Shown: piece by piece, positions 15,759-25,098 of the stretch | Layout of the letters: each line of letters begins with the position of its first letter | Position numbering within the stretch: the first letter of the stretch is position 1 | Assembly: GCA_017307755.1 (NCBI GenBank) | Contig: JAFKGQ010000003.1 | Span: forward strand, 310,001 to 374,000 | Direction of reading: 5' to 3' | Length of the DNA stretch: 64,000 nucleotides | Source: Chitinophagaceae bacterium | GTDB lineage: Bacteria > Bacteroidota > Bacteroidia > Chitinophagales > Chitinophagaceae | Notes under the pieces: generated by a model | Told to the model about the DNA's origin: nothing | Databases searched by the model: none | The model's input: the letters and a program-made list of their open reading frames with translations, nothing else | Position numbers and translations under genes: made by a program

Positions 15759-17504
15759 ATGTCTGATAAAATGGCCCCCATTAAAACTTTTCCTGAATTA
15801 AAGAAAAACCTAAAGTGTGATTTTAGTACCCTTCAAAAAGTAAAGGTGGCCGTCCTGGGCGATTCTTCCACCCAATTCCTGGTTAAGGCCTTACGGGGCG
15901 CAGGGTATGACGCCGGGATGGACCTGCATATCTGGGAGTCAGATTTCAACCAGATCGAACGTCAGATCTTCGATCCATCTTCGGAACTATATGCGGACAG
16001 ACCCGAAATAGTCATACTATTCCAATCTTCACATAAGCTTCTCCAGAAATTCAATAAGACAAAGAAAGAAGATCATACAAGGTTTGCCGCATCCGAACTG
16101 GCGTCCATCGGACGTATGTATGACACCCTGCAAAATGGCCTGAAGGCCAAAGTTATCTATTACAATTACACGGAGATCGACGATGCCGTATTCGGAAATT
16201 TCTCCAGCAAGTTTGAGTCTTCCTTTCTCTTTCAGCTGCGAAAGCTGAATTATGAGCTAATGGCCTTTGCCGTAGGAAATGCCGACTTTTTTATATGTGA
16301 TATCTCCACTATTCAGAACCAGATTGGAAAAAACGCTTTTTTCCAGCCTTCTATTTATGTAAATACAGAAATGGTCCTGAGCCTGGATGCCCTGTCGTAT
16401 GTAGCAGCCAGGACCATCGCCCTGATCAATGCCCTGAAGGGTAGATTGAGAAAATGCGTGATCCTGGACCTGGACAATACAATGTGGGGCGGTGTTATTG
16501 GGGATGACGGCATCGAGAATATTCAAATAGGCAGCCTGGGTATCGGTAAGGCCTTTTCCGAATTCCAGTATTGGGTAAAAAAGCTCAAGAACCGGGGAAT
16601 CATCGTTGCCGTCTGCAGCAAAAACACCGATTCGGTGGCCAGGGAGCCCTTTGAAAAGCATCCCGAAATGGTCCTGCACCTGGAGGATATCGCCGTCTTT
16701 CGTGCAAACTGGGAGAACAAGGCCGACAATATACGGCACATCCAAAGCGTTCTGAACATCGGTTTTGATTCGATGGTATTCCTGGATGACAATCCTTTCG
16801 AACGGAATATGGTAAGGGAGAATATCCCGGATATCTGCGTACCGGAGCTTCCGGAAGACCCGGCCGATTATCTTGAATTTCTATACAGCCTGAACCTCTT
16901 TGAGACGACAGTCGTTTCCGGCGAAGATGCCGAGCGGACCCGGCTTTACCAGATCGAAGCGCAACGAAGCAGCGTTCAGCAGGCATTCGCGAATGAAGAC
17001 GATTTTTTGAAAAGCCTGGATATGCTTTCGCTGGTGGAGCCTTTTAATAAGTTCAATACCCCCCGGGTTGCGCAACTTTCACAGCGCTCGAACCAGTACA
17101 ACCTGCGGACGGTTCGCTATTCTGAAGGGGAGATCGGGGATATCGCCGCTTCGGATGCTTATCACAGCTTTGCCTTTACCCTGGAAGATAAATTCGGAGA
17201 CAACGGGCTGATCTGCGTGGTCATCCTCAAAAACGAGAACAAGGACACCTTGTTCATAGAATCCTGGTTCATGAGCTGCCGGGTGTTGAAGCGGGGAATG
17301 GAGAACTTTGTGCTCAATACGATTGCCGGACATGCAAAACAGCAAGGATTTGCCTATCTGAAAGGAGAATATATCCCCACGGCCAAGAATGAAATGGTCA
17401 GGCGCCATTACCAGGACCTTGGCTTTAGAGAAGCCGGTGACTATTGGGTGCTGGACGTCAATGCATATGAGAAAAGAAAAAACTATATCGGGTATAAAAA
17501 ATGA
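15759..17504 (+). CDS. FkbH-like HAD-IIIC protein (acyl/glyceryl loading onto ACP)
   Basis: 581 residues. The N-terminal 210 form an SGNH-like region typical of FkbH (VKVAVLGDSSTQFL). A HAD-IIIC domain follows with VILDLDNTMWGGVIGDDG (Asp237 and Asp239) and AVCSKNTDSVAREPF (Cys286), then a GNAT-like C-terminus (LRTVRYSEGEI to KGEYIPTAKNEMVRRHYQDLGF). FkbH proteins dephosphorylate 1,3-bisphosphoglycerate and pass a glyceryl unit to an acyl carrier protein in polyketide extender-unit pathways. Here it stands first in an operon with its own ACP, a dehydratase, a reductase and a membrane acyltransferase, and no polyketide synthase is in the window, which points to decoration of a glycan or lipid. 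Confidence 0.88.
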   Translation: MSDKMAPIKTFPELKKNLKCDFSTLQKVKVAVLGDSSTQFLVKALRGAGYDAGMDLHIWESDFNQIERQIFDPSSELYADRPEIVILFQSSHKLLQKFNKTKKEDHTRFAASELASIGRMYDTLQNGLKAKVIYYNYTEIDDAVFGNFSSKFESSFLFQLRKLNYELMAFAVGNADFFICDISTIQNQIGKNAFFQPSIYVNTEMVLSLDALSYVAARTIALINALKGRLRKCVILDLDNTMWGGVIGDDGIENIQIGSLGIGKAFSEFQYWVKKLKNRGIIVAVCSKNTDSVAREPFEKHPEMVLHLEDIAVFRANWENKADNIRHIQSVLNIGFDSMVFLDDNPFERNMVRENIPDICVPELPEDPADYLEFLYSLNLFETTVVSGEDAERTRLYQIEAQRSSVQQAFANEDDFLKSLDMLSLVEPFNKFNTPRVAQLSQRSNQYNLRTVRYSEGEIGDIAASDAYHSFAFTLEDKFGDNGLICVVILKNENKDTLFIESWFMSCRVLKRGMENFVLNTIAGHAKQQGFAYLKGEYIPTAKNEMVRRHYQDLGFREAGDYWVLDVNAYEKRKNYIGYKK

Positions 17505-17507
17505 CGT

Positions 17508-17750
17508 ATGGAAAGAAGTGAAATATTAAAACAGGTGAATGGAATATTCACCGACACGCTGGAAAACGAAGACATTGTCATCAAGGAAGCCACCAGGGCC
17601 CCGGACATCGCCGAATGGGATTCTTTGACGCATATACAGCTGGTGGTTGCCATAGAGAAGCATTTCAAGATACGTTTTACTTCCAAAGAGATCCAAAGTT
17701 GGGACAACGTGGGAGAAATGCTGGATTGCATTCAACAAAAAGGCATATGA
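17508..17750 (+). CDS. Acyl carrier protein
   Basis: 80 residues, normal for a free-standing carrier protein. The phosphopantetheine attachment motif is [11 protein letters not shown] with Ser39, followed by helix [17 protein letters not shown] and NVGEMLDCI. It lies 3 bp after the FkbH-like gene and overlaps the MaoC-like gene by four bases, so it is most likely the carrier on which the FkbH-loaded unit is held and modified. It is distinct from the fatty-acid ACP, whose gene is normally beside fab genes. Confidence 0.9.
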   Translation: MERSEILKQVNGIFTDTLENEDIVIKEATRAPDIAEWDSLTHIQLVVAIEKHFKIRFTSKEIQSWDNVGEMLDCIQQKGI

Positions 17751-18145
17751 AATTCAATCCAGGGGATGTGTATAATGAGGTCTTTGTTGTTGCAGATGAA
17801 GTCTACCACGGTTTTACCCAGCTGTTCAAGGACAGGAACCCCCTGCATGTCGATCACTCGTTTGCCCGGGAGAAAGGATTCGATGGCGTTGTAATGTACG
17901 GCAATATATTAAATGGATTCCTTTCCTTTTTTATTGGCGAATCTCTTCCGGAAAAAAATGTGATCATTCATTCCCAGGAGATCCAATACAAAAATGCTGT
18001 TTATTTAAACGACAGGCTGGATTTCAAAGCAGTGGTCACCGGGGTTTATGAATCGGTGAATGCGGTGGAATTTAAGTATGAGTTCAGGAATTCCGGATCG
18101 AAGGTCGTGGCAAAAGGAAAATTTCAAATCGGGATATTACCATGA
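17747..18145 (+). CDS. MaoC-like hot-dog dehydratase
   Basis: 132 residues from the ATG at 17747 that overlaps the ACP stop (ATGA). The hydratase motif is complete: [28 protein letters not shown], with the Asp, Asn-Pro-x-His and downstream Gly of MaoC/R-hydratases. The C-terminus [19 protein letters not shown] is the closing hot-dog strand. Such proteins hydrate enoyl thioesters or dehydrate 3-hydroxyacyl thioesters; here the thioester would be on the neighbouring ACP. A longer open frame to 17615 lies inside the ACP gene and is not the start. Confidence 0.87.
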   Translation: MKFNPGDVYNEVFVVADEVYHGFTQLFKDRNPLHVDHSFAREKGFDGVVMYGNILNGFLSFFIGESLPEKNVIIHSQEIQYKNAVYLNDRLDFKAVVTGVYESVNAVEFKYEFRNSGSKVVAKGKFQIGILP

Positions 18146-18864
18146 AGATCGTAATTACGGGCGGAGCCTCCGGTCTGGGGGCATCGATCACCAGGGCCTT
18201 TGCAAAGGAGGTTTCCAACACCGTCTGTTTTACGTATAACAGATCCCACCAGCAAGCTGAACAGATCCTGAAAGATCACAGCAATAGTATTGCGATCAAA
18301 TGTGATTTCCGGAATGGGGAGGAGCGAAAGCAATTAACCGGCAGTATAAGGAGCTTTGATCCGGATGTCCTTATCAACAACGCTTATAGCGGAACTTTTC
18401 TGAATGCTCATTTTCATAAGACCTCTTCGGAAGATTTTTTGACTAATTTCAGGGATAATATAATCCCTGTCATAGAAATTACCCAGGCGGCCATCGAGTG
18501 CTTCCGGAAAAAGAAGCAAGGTAGGATCATTACGATATTGACGGCGGCATTGACCAATGTCCCCCCGATGGGTTCTGCCGTTTATATTGCAGGCAAGGCC
18601 TATCTGGAAAAGCTGACGAAGGTGTGGGCGGCCGAGAATGGAAGGTTCAATATCTCGTCCAACTCCGTATCCCCTTCTTTTCTCAGGACTGATCTGACTG
18701 CCAGCTTTGATGAAAGGATCGTCAGTCAGATGACGGAAAGCCATCCGCTGAAACGATTACTTACCGTGGAAGAAGTGATGGAATCTGTGCTGTTCCTGGC
18801 AAAGGCCTCCCCTCAATTGAATGGCGTCGATATACTGCTGAATGCGGCGATGAACGTTAAATAA
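18142..18864 (+). CDS. Short-chain dehydrogenase/reductase
   Basis: 240 residues; classical SDR. The cofactor motif TGGASGLGASI is at residues 6-16, NNAYSGT is the equivalent of NNAG, and the active site is Y148-IAG-K152. The serine normally 13 residues before the tyrosine appears to be alanine beside a threonine (ILTAALT), so activity may rely on the threonine or be altered. The start overlaps the MaoC-like stop by four bases. Its likely job is to reduce or oxidise the ACP-bound unit of this operon. FabG-type and sugar-type substrates cannot be distinguished by eye. Confidence 0.85.
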   Translation: MKIVITGGASGLGASITRAFAKEVSNTVCFTYNRSHQQAEQILKDHSNSIAIKCDFRNGEERKQLTGSIRSFDPDVLINNAYSGTFLNAHFHKTSSEDFLTNFRDNIIPVIEITQAAIECFRKKKQGRIITILTAALTNVPPMGSAVYIAGKAYLEKLTKVWAAENGRFNISSNSVSPSFLRTDLTASFDERIVSQMTESHPLKRLLTVEEVMESVLFLAKASPQLNGVDILLNAAMNVK

Positions 18865-18878
18865 GCTGAAGAATATAT

Positions 18879-20315
18879 ATGTTATTTAATTCACTCAATT
18901 TTCTTGTATTTTTTACACTGCTTTTTGCCATCTATTGGAGTGTAAGAAAGCACCTTCAAAACCTGTTGCTTCTGACGGCAAGCTATGTATTTTATGGTTT
19001 TGCGGACTGGCGTTTTCTTTTTTTGCTGATCGGCATTTCAGCTGCCGTCTTTTTCCTTGCGATCGGGATGGAAAAAGCAGAGGGAACAGCGCGTGCATCG
19101 CTCAAAAAGCTTTTTTTTAGCCTTGGACTTACCCTCAGTATCGGAAGCCTGGCCTTTTTTAAGTATTTCAACTTCTTTACCGCCTCGTTCAATGATCTGC
19201 TAAGGGGCGTTGGTATCCATTCACAGCTGGAAACCCTTCATATCATTGTTCCTTTGGGCATCAGCTTTTTTACTTTCCGGGTATTGAGCTACCTGTTTGA
19301 TGTCAACAACGGGAAAACAAGACCTACACGGGATTGGGTCGTATTCTTCAATTATGTCTCTTTTTTCCCCAGCTTACTGGCAGGGCCGATAGACAGGGCT
19401 AAACTTTTCATACCCCAGTTGGAAAAGCAACGATCTTTTACTTATTCCGAAGGTGTGAACGGGTTGCGGCAGATCCTGTACGGTTTGTTCAAAAAGATGG
19501 TCATTGCCGACCGCTGCGCGGAATTCGCCAACACGATTTTCACTAATTATACAAACTACCACGGCATCACCCTTATCCTGGGAGCCATTATATTCACGAT
19601 CCAGATCTATGCGGATTTTTCGGGATATTCCGACATGGCGCTCGGCATTGCACGCCTGCTCGGCTTTCACATCACCAAGAACTTCGACTTTCCATTTTTT
19701 TCCGAGAATATCGCGGAATTCTGGCGTAAATGGAATATCTCGCTGACATCCTGGCTAACGGATTATCTGTTCACCCCGCTAAGCATCAGCTTCAGAAATT
19801 GGGGCAAGACGGGTCTGGTCCTGGCCATCCTTATAACCTTCACGATTTGCGGCGTTTGGCATGGCGCAAGCTGGACCTATGTCCTGTTTGGCTTTGTCCA
19901 CGGCTGCTATTATATCCCCCTGATCCTGACAGGCGCTATGACGAAGAAAAAGAAAAAGATACAGGACAGGGCGCTGCCTTCCTTTTCTCAGTTCTTCAAT
20001 ATGATCCTGACCTTTATCCTGGTATCGCTAGCCTTTATTCTGTTCAGGTCGGATACCGTGTCTGATGCCGCCGGTTATTACAAGAGGATCCTGCACCTGT
20101 GGCCGGTGGCCCGCCCGGAAATATCCGTATCCCTGCTTCTGCTGGCGGGTATCTTCCTGTTGCTGGAATGGATAGGAAGGAACAGCGAGTATGCGATCGA
20201 AAAAACAGGGCTCAACTGGAGCAAGACCGGGAGATGGGCCTTTTATCTGGCGATCTTCATTGTTATTTTCCTGTACCAGGGGAAACCGCTGGCCTTTATA
20301 TATTTCCAATTTTGA
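18879..20315 (+). CDS. MBOAT family membrane O-acyltransferase
   Basis: 478 residues with about ten membrane helices. Conserved MBOAT markers are VPLGISFFTFRVLSYLFDV, FPSLLAGPIDRAKLF, FSGYSDMALGIARLLGF and FAEFWRKWNISLTSWL-like text at ENIAEFWRKWNISL; the catalytic histidine lies in TICGVWHGASWTYVLFG. AlgI-type proteins move an acyl group across the inner membrane onto an exported polymer. The SDR stop is 14 bp upstream and an SGNH-like protein starts 4 bp downstream, the standard arrangement for polysaccharide O-acylation. Confidence 0.92.
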   Translation: MLFNSLNFLVFFTLLFAIYWSVRKHLQNLLLLTASYVFYGFADWRFLFLLIGISAAVFFLAIGMEKAEGTARASLKKLFFSLGLTLSIGSLAFFKYFNFFTASFNDLLRGVGIHSQLETLHIIVPLGISFFTFRVLSYLFDVNNGKTRPTRDWVVFFNYVSFFPSLLAGPIDRAKLFIPQLEKQRSFTYSEGVNGLRQILYGLFKKMVIADRCAEFANTIFTNYTNYHGITLILGAIIFTIQIYADFSGYSDMALGIARLLGFHITKNFDFPFFSENIAEFWRKWNISLTSWLTDYLFTPLSISFRNWGKTGLVLAILITFTICGVWHGASWTYVLFGFVHGCYYIPLILTGAMTKKKKKIQDRALPSFSQFFNMILTFILVSLAFILFRSDTVSDAAGYYKRILHLWPVARPEISVSLLLLAGIFLLLEWIGRNSEYAIEKTGLNWSKTGRWAFYLAIFIVIFLYQGKPLAFIYFQF

Positions 20316-20319
20316 AAAT

Positions 20320-21273
20320 ATGAAACGATTTCTGATCCAGTCCTTCATCTTTCTTTCCATTGCCGTTGGATTAATAGCGATTGTTACGGTTGTAATGGAC
20401 GCTTATATAGTCAGAAAGGCCAGCTTTAAATGCAGGGCAGACGCCAAATATGTCGTTTTGGGCAACTCTCACCCCGAACAGGCTTACAACGATTCTCTGC
20501 TCGATCATTTCCAAAACCTTGCCCAGGCTGCTGAGACCTATCTCTACACTTTTATCAAAGCAAAGGAAATATTCGAACAAAATAAGCAGATAGAAACGGT
20601 GTTTATCGAGTTCAGCAATACCGACCTGCTTCCGGAATGGAATAAATGGATATGGGGATCGGCTGTGCTCTCCTGGAGATATCCCATCTATTCACCATTC
20701 ATGGGTATGGAAGAGAACAAGGTACTGTTGTTGAACAATTTTTCCGGGGTGAACAACTGTCTGCCCCTGTCATTAAAGGATAACGCGATCCGCGTCGTGC
20801 ATCATGACCTGGATTATTCAAATGAGATGGGTGGATTTGTATATAATACCCGTGAAAAAGTGGATTCTTTCCTGGAACATGACAATTTGAAGGAAAACTT
20901 TGAAAGGGTCAGGAAAAACCAGGACCATATATCCTCTTATAATGTGGTCTATCTTACCAAACTGGTACAATATCTGAAAGAAAAGCATAAAAGGGTCATT
21001 TTGATCAGGTCTCCTCTGCACAGGTCTTATCCCGGCCTGGGTAATGAGGCAGAATATGAAAAGATCCTGCATACTGCGTTTGTGGGCGTCGAATACCTGG
21101 ACTTTAATGCATTCCCCCTGGCGAATGCGGATTACGTGGACCTGGAACATTTGAATTTCCGGGGTGCAAGGAAATTCTCCCTGTGGTTCAATCAGCTGCT
21201 GAAAGAGGGCCTGCTGGATAAGGAGAATAAACAGCAATTTATAGAAGAGAGGATAAAAGAGGTGCGGATGTAG
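20320..21273 (+). CDS. Membrane-anchored SGNH-like partner of the MBOAT protein
   Basis: 317 residues from ATG 20320. One N-terminal membrane anchor (FLIQSFIFLSIAVGLIAIVTVVM) is followed by KYVVLGNSHPEQAYND, an SGNH block I in which GxSH replaces GDSH, and near the C-terminus by YVDLEHLNFRGARKFS, the Asp-x-x-His pair of these enzymes. Such periplasmic proteins (compare AlgX/AlgJ) complete acyl transfer from the MBOAT protein to the polymer. The open frame extends upstream to 20191 inside the MBOAT gene, but the anchor fixes the start. Confidence 0.75.
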   Translation: MKRFLIQSFIFLSIAVGLIAIVTVVMDAYIVRKASFKCRADAKYVVLGNSHPEQAYNDSLLDHFQNLAQAAETYLYTFIKAKEIFEQNKQIETVFIEFSNTDLLPEWNKWIWGSAVLSWRYPIYSPFMGMEENKVLLLNNFSGVNNCLPLSLKDNAIRVVHHDLDYSNEMGGFVYNTREKVDSFLEHDNLKENFERVRKNQDHISSYNVVYLTKLVQYLKEKHKRVILIRSPLHRSYPGLGNEAEYEKILHTAFVGVEYLDFNAFPLANADYVDLEHLNFRGARKFSLWFNQLLKEGLLDKENKQQFIEERIKEVRM

Positions 21274-21308
21274 AAAAGGCCCTTTTTGCCGGAGGATAAC
21301 TATTCTCT

Positions 21309-22430
21309 ATGCAATACAAACGAATGCCCATCGAGATCGAATCCCCCGAGCAGATGGGGTATGACAGGATCAGGAACAATCTTTCCGAAAGTTCATACAC
21401 TGATGCAATGCTCAGGGACATCGGTGATCTCTCCCCTGTACTGAAAGACCTCGTACTATGCTATGGCTCACATGCAGGTCATGAAGGGCTGCGGGAGCTC
21501 ATCGTAAAAGACAACGCGCTGCTTATAAAAGAAGATGTGCTGCTTACCATGGGCGCCGCGGCCGGCCTCTTTATCATCGCCACTACGCTTCTGGAGCCCG
21601 GTGACGAAATGGTTGTCATACGGCCTAACTATGCCACTAACCTGGAGACGCCCAGGGCCATCGGCGCCCGTCTGCATTATATCGACCTTCGCTTTGAAGA
21701 AGGGTTTTCGCTGGACCTCCGGGCAGTGGAGAAAGCTATAACGGCGAGAACGAAATATATCTCCGTCACCACTCCCCACAACCCTACCGGGGTTTGTCTT
21801 AGCCATGAAGAGCTGCAGACATTGACCGCCCTTGCAAAAGCTCATCATATCCACTTGTTGGTGGACGAAACCTATCGTGATATGGTATTCGGTAAGCCGC
21901 TGCCTCTGGCGGCAACTTATGGGGACAACGTGATCAGCATCTCCTCTCTGTCCAAGACCTACGGTCTGCCCGGTCTGCGCATGGGATGGATCATCTGTCG
22001 CAACCAACACCTGATGGAAACCTTTTTGGCCGCCAAAGAACAAATCCATATTTGTGGCTCACCGCTGGACGAAGAAGTGGCTTTCCGCTATATGCAGCAA
22101 AGGGAGACGCATTTTCAAAGGATCACCCGTGATATTCGTGAAAAGTTCCGTATCGTAAAGACCTGGATGGAAGGACAGGATGACCTGGAATGGGTGGAGC
22201 CGGCAGGTGGGTGTGTCTGCTTTCCACGGATGAAACGGCCGGAACAAAAGGACGTCGACGGCTTCCACAGGCTGCTGCTGGAAAAATATAGCACGTACAC
22301 TGGCCGGGGACATTGGTTTGAAATGCCGGACCATTACATGCGTATCGGGTTCGGCTGGCCTGCTGTCGACAAACTGGAAGAAGGGCTGAAAAGTATTACC
22401 GAATGTTTGCGGGCATCCGGCCAGAAGTAA
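21309..22430 (+). CDS. PLP-dependent aminotransferase class I/II
   Basis: 373 residues, fold-type I. TPHNPTGVCLS carries the substrate/PLP asparagine, LVDETYRDMVF the PLP-ring aspartate, and SISSLSKTYGLPGLRMGWI the Schiff-base lysine. The C-terminal MRIGFGWP arginine should bind the substrate carboxylate. The family covers aspartate, aromatic and special amino-acid aminotransferases; the substrate cannot be read from the sequence. It starts 35 bp after the SGNH-like gene on the same strand and may belong to that operon, for example by feeding an amino- or keto-acid precursor, but this is inference. Confidence 0.85.
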   Translation: MQYKRMPIEIESPEQMGYDRIRNNLSESSYTDAMLRDIGDLSPVLKDLVLCYGSHAGHEGLRELIVKDNALLIKEDVLLTMGAAAGLFIIATTLLEPGDEMVVIRPNYATNLETPRAIGARLHYIDLRFEEGFSLDLRAVEKAITARTKYISVTTPHNPTGVCLSHEELQTLTALAKAHHIHLLVDETYRDMVFGKPLPLAATYGDNVISISSLSKTYGLPGLRMGWIICRNQHLMETFLAAKEQIHICGSPLDEEVAFRYMQQRETHFQRITRDIREKFRIVKTWMEGQDDLEWVEPAGGCVCFPRMKRPEQKDVDGFHRLLLEKYSTYTGRGHWFEMPDHYMRIGFGWPAVDKLEEGLKSITECLRASGQK

Positions 22431-22459
22431 GGATTGCAGCGCCATACGGCGCCCGGTGC

Positions 22460-22861
22460 TTATTTCAGCGTCCGGACAAAGGCCGTCAGTCTTCCTTTTT
22501 CTTCATCGATCCAACTCTTCGCTGTGGAGAGCCCCGTGGAAAGCTGGGCGAAATCATCATGTAGAGAGGGGAAGCTATCCTGCTGACAGTTGTCTTCAAA
22601 CTTCTGACAATCAGCTTGAAGGGAAGTCAGACCCACATAACCCAACAATGGTTTTAGCTTATGTACGGCACTTTTAAGCGCAGGGATATCGCCTGATCTG
22701 TAACTCAAAAATACGTTTTGCAGCATAGGGTTATACTCTCCCGCCACATCCGTGAACGTTTCCGCCATCAAGGCATAATCACCGTCGTATAACTCGTTGA
22801 TATATTGCCCATTGAATTGGCCGCTAAACACGAAATATTTGTCGTTGGTGCTGCTGTTCAT
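22460..22861 (-). CDS. Hpt (histidine phosphotransfer) domain protein
   Basis: 133 residues, all helical. The phosphoacceptor site is AVHKLKPLLGYVGL with His67; the surrounding helices (LYDGDYALMAETFTDVAGEY and LQADCQKFEDNC) match the four-helix bundle of Hpt proteins. It contains no other domain. It is read divergently from a hybrid histidine kinase that has a receiver domain but no Hpt of its own, so it is the natural next relay in that pathway. Confidence 0.85.
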   Translation of the reverse strand: MNSSTNDKYFVFSGQFNGQYINELYDGDYALMAETFTDVAGEYNPMLQNVFLSYRSGDIPALKSAVHKLKPLLGYVGLTSLQADCQKFEDNCQQDSFPSLHDDFAQLSTGLSTAKSWIDEEKGRLTAFVRTLK

Positions 22862-22876
22862 AGTTGAATAAGGGTT

Positions 22877-22912
22877 TTATCCTAACGGATAATGTAATAT
22901 TTTTATTATCCG
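22877..22912. promoter_or_regulatory. Three TTATCC/GGATAA half-sites in the hpt / kinase divergent region
   Basis: TTATCC (22877-22882), GGATAA (22887-22892) and TTATCC (22906-22911) occur in alternating orientation; the last two extend to an 8-bp inverted repeat CGGATAAT / ATTATCCG with an 11-base loop. The space is only 86 bp between divergent signalling genes, so a dimeric regulator site is plausible. The repeats are seen; the role is inferred. Confidence 0.35.
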
Positions 22913-22947
22913 GGTCGTTGTCTAAATAGAAATCCTTAAATCCGAAC

Positions 22948-25098
22948 TTGAACAACTACTTACTTCTAACCTGCAAATCCTTCTATGAGGATGTCGTTTA
23001 TACCGGCCTGGGAAAAGAGCCGTCTATTCCCAAGCGTAAACAGATCGTCCGATTTAACCAATTTATCCTGCTGATACTCGTTGCCAACTTTGTCTGCGTA
23101 ATTTCCTATTTCTGTTATGGGCTGTATATCAGTGCGCTGACCAATCTCAGCGCCGCCTATATCTTTATCATGGCCTATCAGCTCAACCTGAGAAGGCATT
23201 ACCTGGCAGCCAGGATGCTGTCTGTACTGAACCTGAACCTTTACCTGGCGGTCATGAACTATATGGAAGGGCTGAAGGCTGCGGAATACTTTTACTACTG
23301 GCCGTATTTTCTTGTCATCACCTTTATCGTCAGCTTTAGAAGAAGCCTTCTGGAACTGAGCTTTGCGTATACCGTCACCATTCTCTCGTTGTGGTTCTGT
23401 TATACCCAGTGTCCCCAGGAGAATCATTACCAGGTGCATATCACGGGGATGTTTACCAAGCTGCATGACAGCAACCTGGTGATCTCTATGGTGCTTACCG
23501 CTTTTTTCTCCTATGCTATCATGCGTATCAACCGTAACAATGAATTCGCGATATTAAAGGAAAAACAATTTGTCGACACGATCTATAACACCTCTCTGGA
23601 TGGCGTATTCATCCTGGATGCAGAGGCCCTTGTCATTACGGATTGTAACAGCCGGGCAGTCGAGCTGCTGGAGATCGGGGACAAGAAGGATATTGTAGGG
23701 GCGCCCATGGATAGTTTGTTTACAAGGGAGCATATCAAAATATTTAAGAATATAGAGCAGCATCCTGAGGAGACGGGCAAAGGATGGCAGGGCGAGTTAT
23801 CCTTTACTTCAAAAAAAGATAATACGGTGTTTGCCTATGTGAATGTAGTCCCCTTTGTCGACGATACCCATCATTTCTGGAAGATCAGTATCCTGGACCT
23901 GTCTGAAATAAAAATGACAAAGTTCGAGCTCATGAAAGCCAAACAAAAGGCAGAGGTCGCCTCGCAGGCAAAGACCCGTTTCCTTTCCAATATGAGTCAT
24001 GAGCTGCGTACCCCCCTGAACGGTATCATAGGTACTTCCAATCTGCTGTTGCAAGAGGATTATTTGCCGGAGCAGAAGTCCAACCTGGACGTCCTGAAGC
24101 TTTCCTCGGAGCATATGATGGTCCTTATCAATGAGATACTTGACTTTAATAAAATTGAGTCCGGAAAGGTGGAGCTGGAGAATGTACCTGTAAATATCAG
24201 GGCGCTCATGAGAAAGCTGGAAACGCAATTTTCCATGCAGGTACAGGAGAAAGGGTTGGCATTCCTCATTGATGTCGATGAAAAGCTGGAAGTGGAGTTT
24301 CTCACCGATGAAACGAGGTTGAACCAGGTGCTGAGCAACCTGTTGTCCAATGCCATCAAGTTCACGCATAAAGGATTTATTACCCTGGGCGCCCGGAAAG
24401 TGTCTTCCTCCAGTAAAAAGTCCATTGTACAGTTTATGGTCAAGGACACGGGCATCGGCATTCCCGCGGGCAAGCAGCAGGAGATATTCGAAAGCTTTAC
24501 ACAGGCCGATACGGATACAACGCGGAAGTATGGCGGGACAGGATTGGGGCTTGCCATTACGAAAAAGCTTGTCAGCTTGTTCTCCGGCGAATTGATGCTG
24601 GACAGCAGGGAGGGACTGGGCAGTACTTTTTATTTTTCGGTGGAGCTGGAGATAAACGAGAATGGAAAGACCTATATCAATGAGGAGAAGGCAAAAAAGC
24701 TACCTTCCTTCGGCCAGATACGGGTCCTGATGGCGGAGGACAATGCCGTCAATATGTCTGTCGCCAGGAAGCTATTGAACAAATGGGGGATCGAGGTACA
24801 CGAGGCCGTCAATGGCAGGGAGGCCGTACAGAAATTTAGGAAAGGAGTATATGAACTGGTGTTGATAGATCTGGAGATGCCGGAGATGGATGGGGTGACG
24901 GCTTTATCCGAGATCAGGAAAGTGGACAGGGACATCCCGGCCATTGCATTTACCGCAGCGGTATATGAAGATATGCGGGCCGATCTGATGAAAAAGGGTT
25001 TTATGGAAGTGGTGCCAAAGCCATTCCGGCCCGAGGAATTGCATAAGAAGATATCGATATTGGTGAATGTCCAGAAAACGGGTTTCTCGAAAATATAA
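22948..25098 (+). CDS. Hybrid sensor histidine kinase with receiver domain
   Basis: 716 residues. An N-terminal membrane region of about 190 residues has five or six helices with short loops, like a MASE-type sensor. A PAS domain (about 205-310, IYNTSLDGVFILDAEALVITDCN) follows, then HisKA with FLSNMSHELRTPLNG (His351), HATPase with NQVLSNLLSNAIKFT, KDTGIGIP and YGGTGLGLAI, and a receiver VLMAEDNAVNMSV with phospho-Asp641 in LVLIDLEMPEMDG. It would relay phosphate to the divergent Hpt protein. No ATG fits the N-terminus; a TTG at 22948 is the best start because the next in-frame Met would remove the first helices. Confidence 0.88.
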   Translation: MNNYLLLTCKSFYEDVVYTGLGKEPSIPKRKQIVRFNQFILLILVANFVCVISYFCYGLYISALTNLSAAYIFIMAYQLNLRRHYLAARMLSVLNLNLYLAVMNYMEGLKAAEYFYYWPYFLVITFIVSFRRSLLELSFAYTVTILSLWFCYTQCPQENHYQVHITGMFTKLHDSNLVISMVLTAFFSYAIMRINRNNEFAILKEKQFVDTIYNTSLDGVFILDAEALVITDCNSRAVELLEIGDKKDIVGAPMDSLFTREHIKIFKNIEQHPEETGKGWQGELSFTSKKDNTVFAYVNVVPFVDDTHHFWKISILDLSEIKMTKFELMKAKQKAEVASQAKTRFLSNMSHELRTPLNGIIGTSNLLLQEDYLPEQKSNLDVLKLSSEHMMVLINEILDFNKIESGKVELENVPVNIRALMRKLETQFSMQVQEKGLAFLIDVDEKLEVEFLTDETRLNQVLSNLLSNAIKFTHKGFITLGARKVSSSSKKSIVQFMVKDTGIGIPAGKQQEIFESFTQADTDTTRKYGGTGLGLAITKKLVSLFSGELMLDSREGLGSTFYFSVELEINENGKTYINEEKAKKLPSFGQIRVLMAEDNAVNMSVARKLLNKWGIEVHEAVNGREAVQKFRKGVYELVLIDLEMPEMDGVTALSEIRKVDRDIPAIAFTAAVYEDMRADLMKKGFMEVVPKPFRPEELHKKISILVNVQKTGFSKI

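Noticed and set aside
22439..22452. GCGCC-ATAC-GGCGC hairpin after the aminotransferase
   Set aside because: Only five pairs and no T-run on either strand; too weak to call a terminator.
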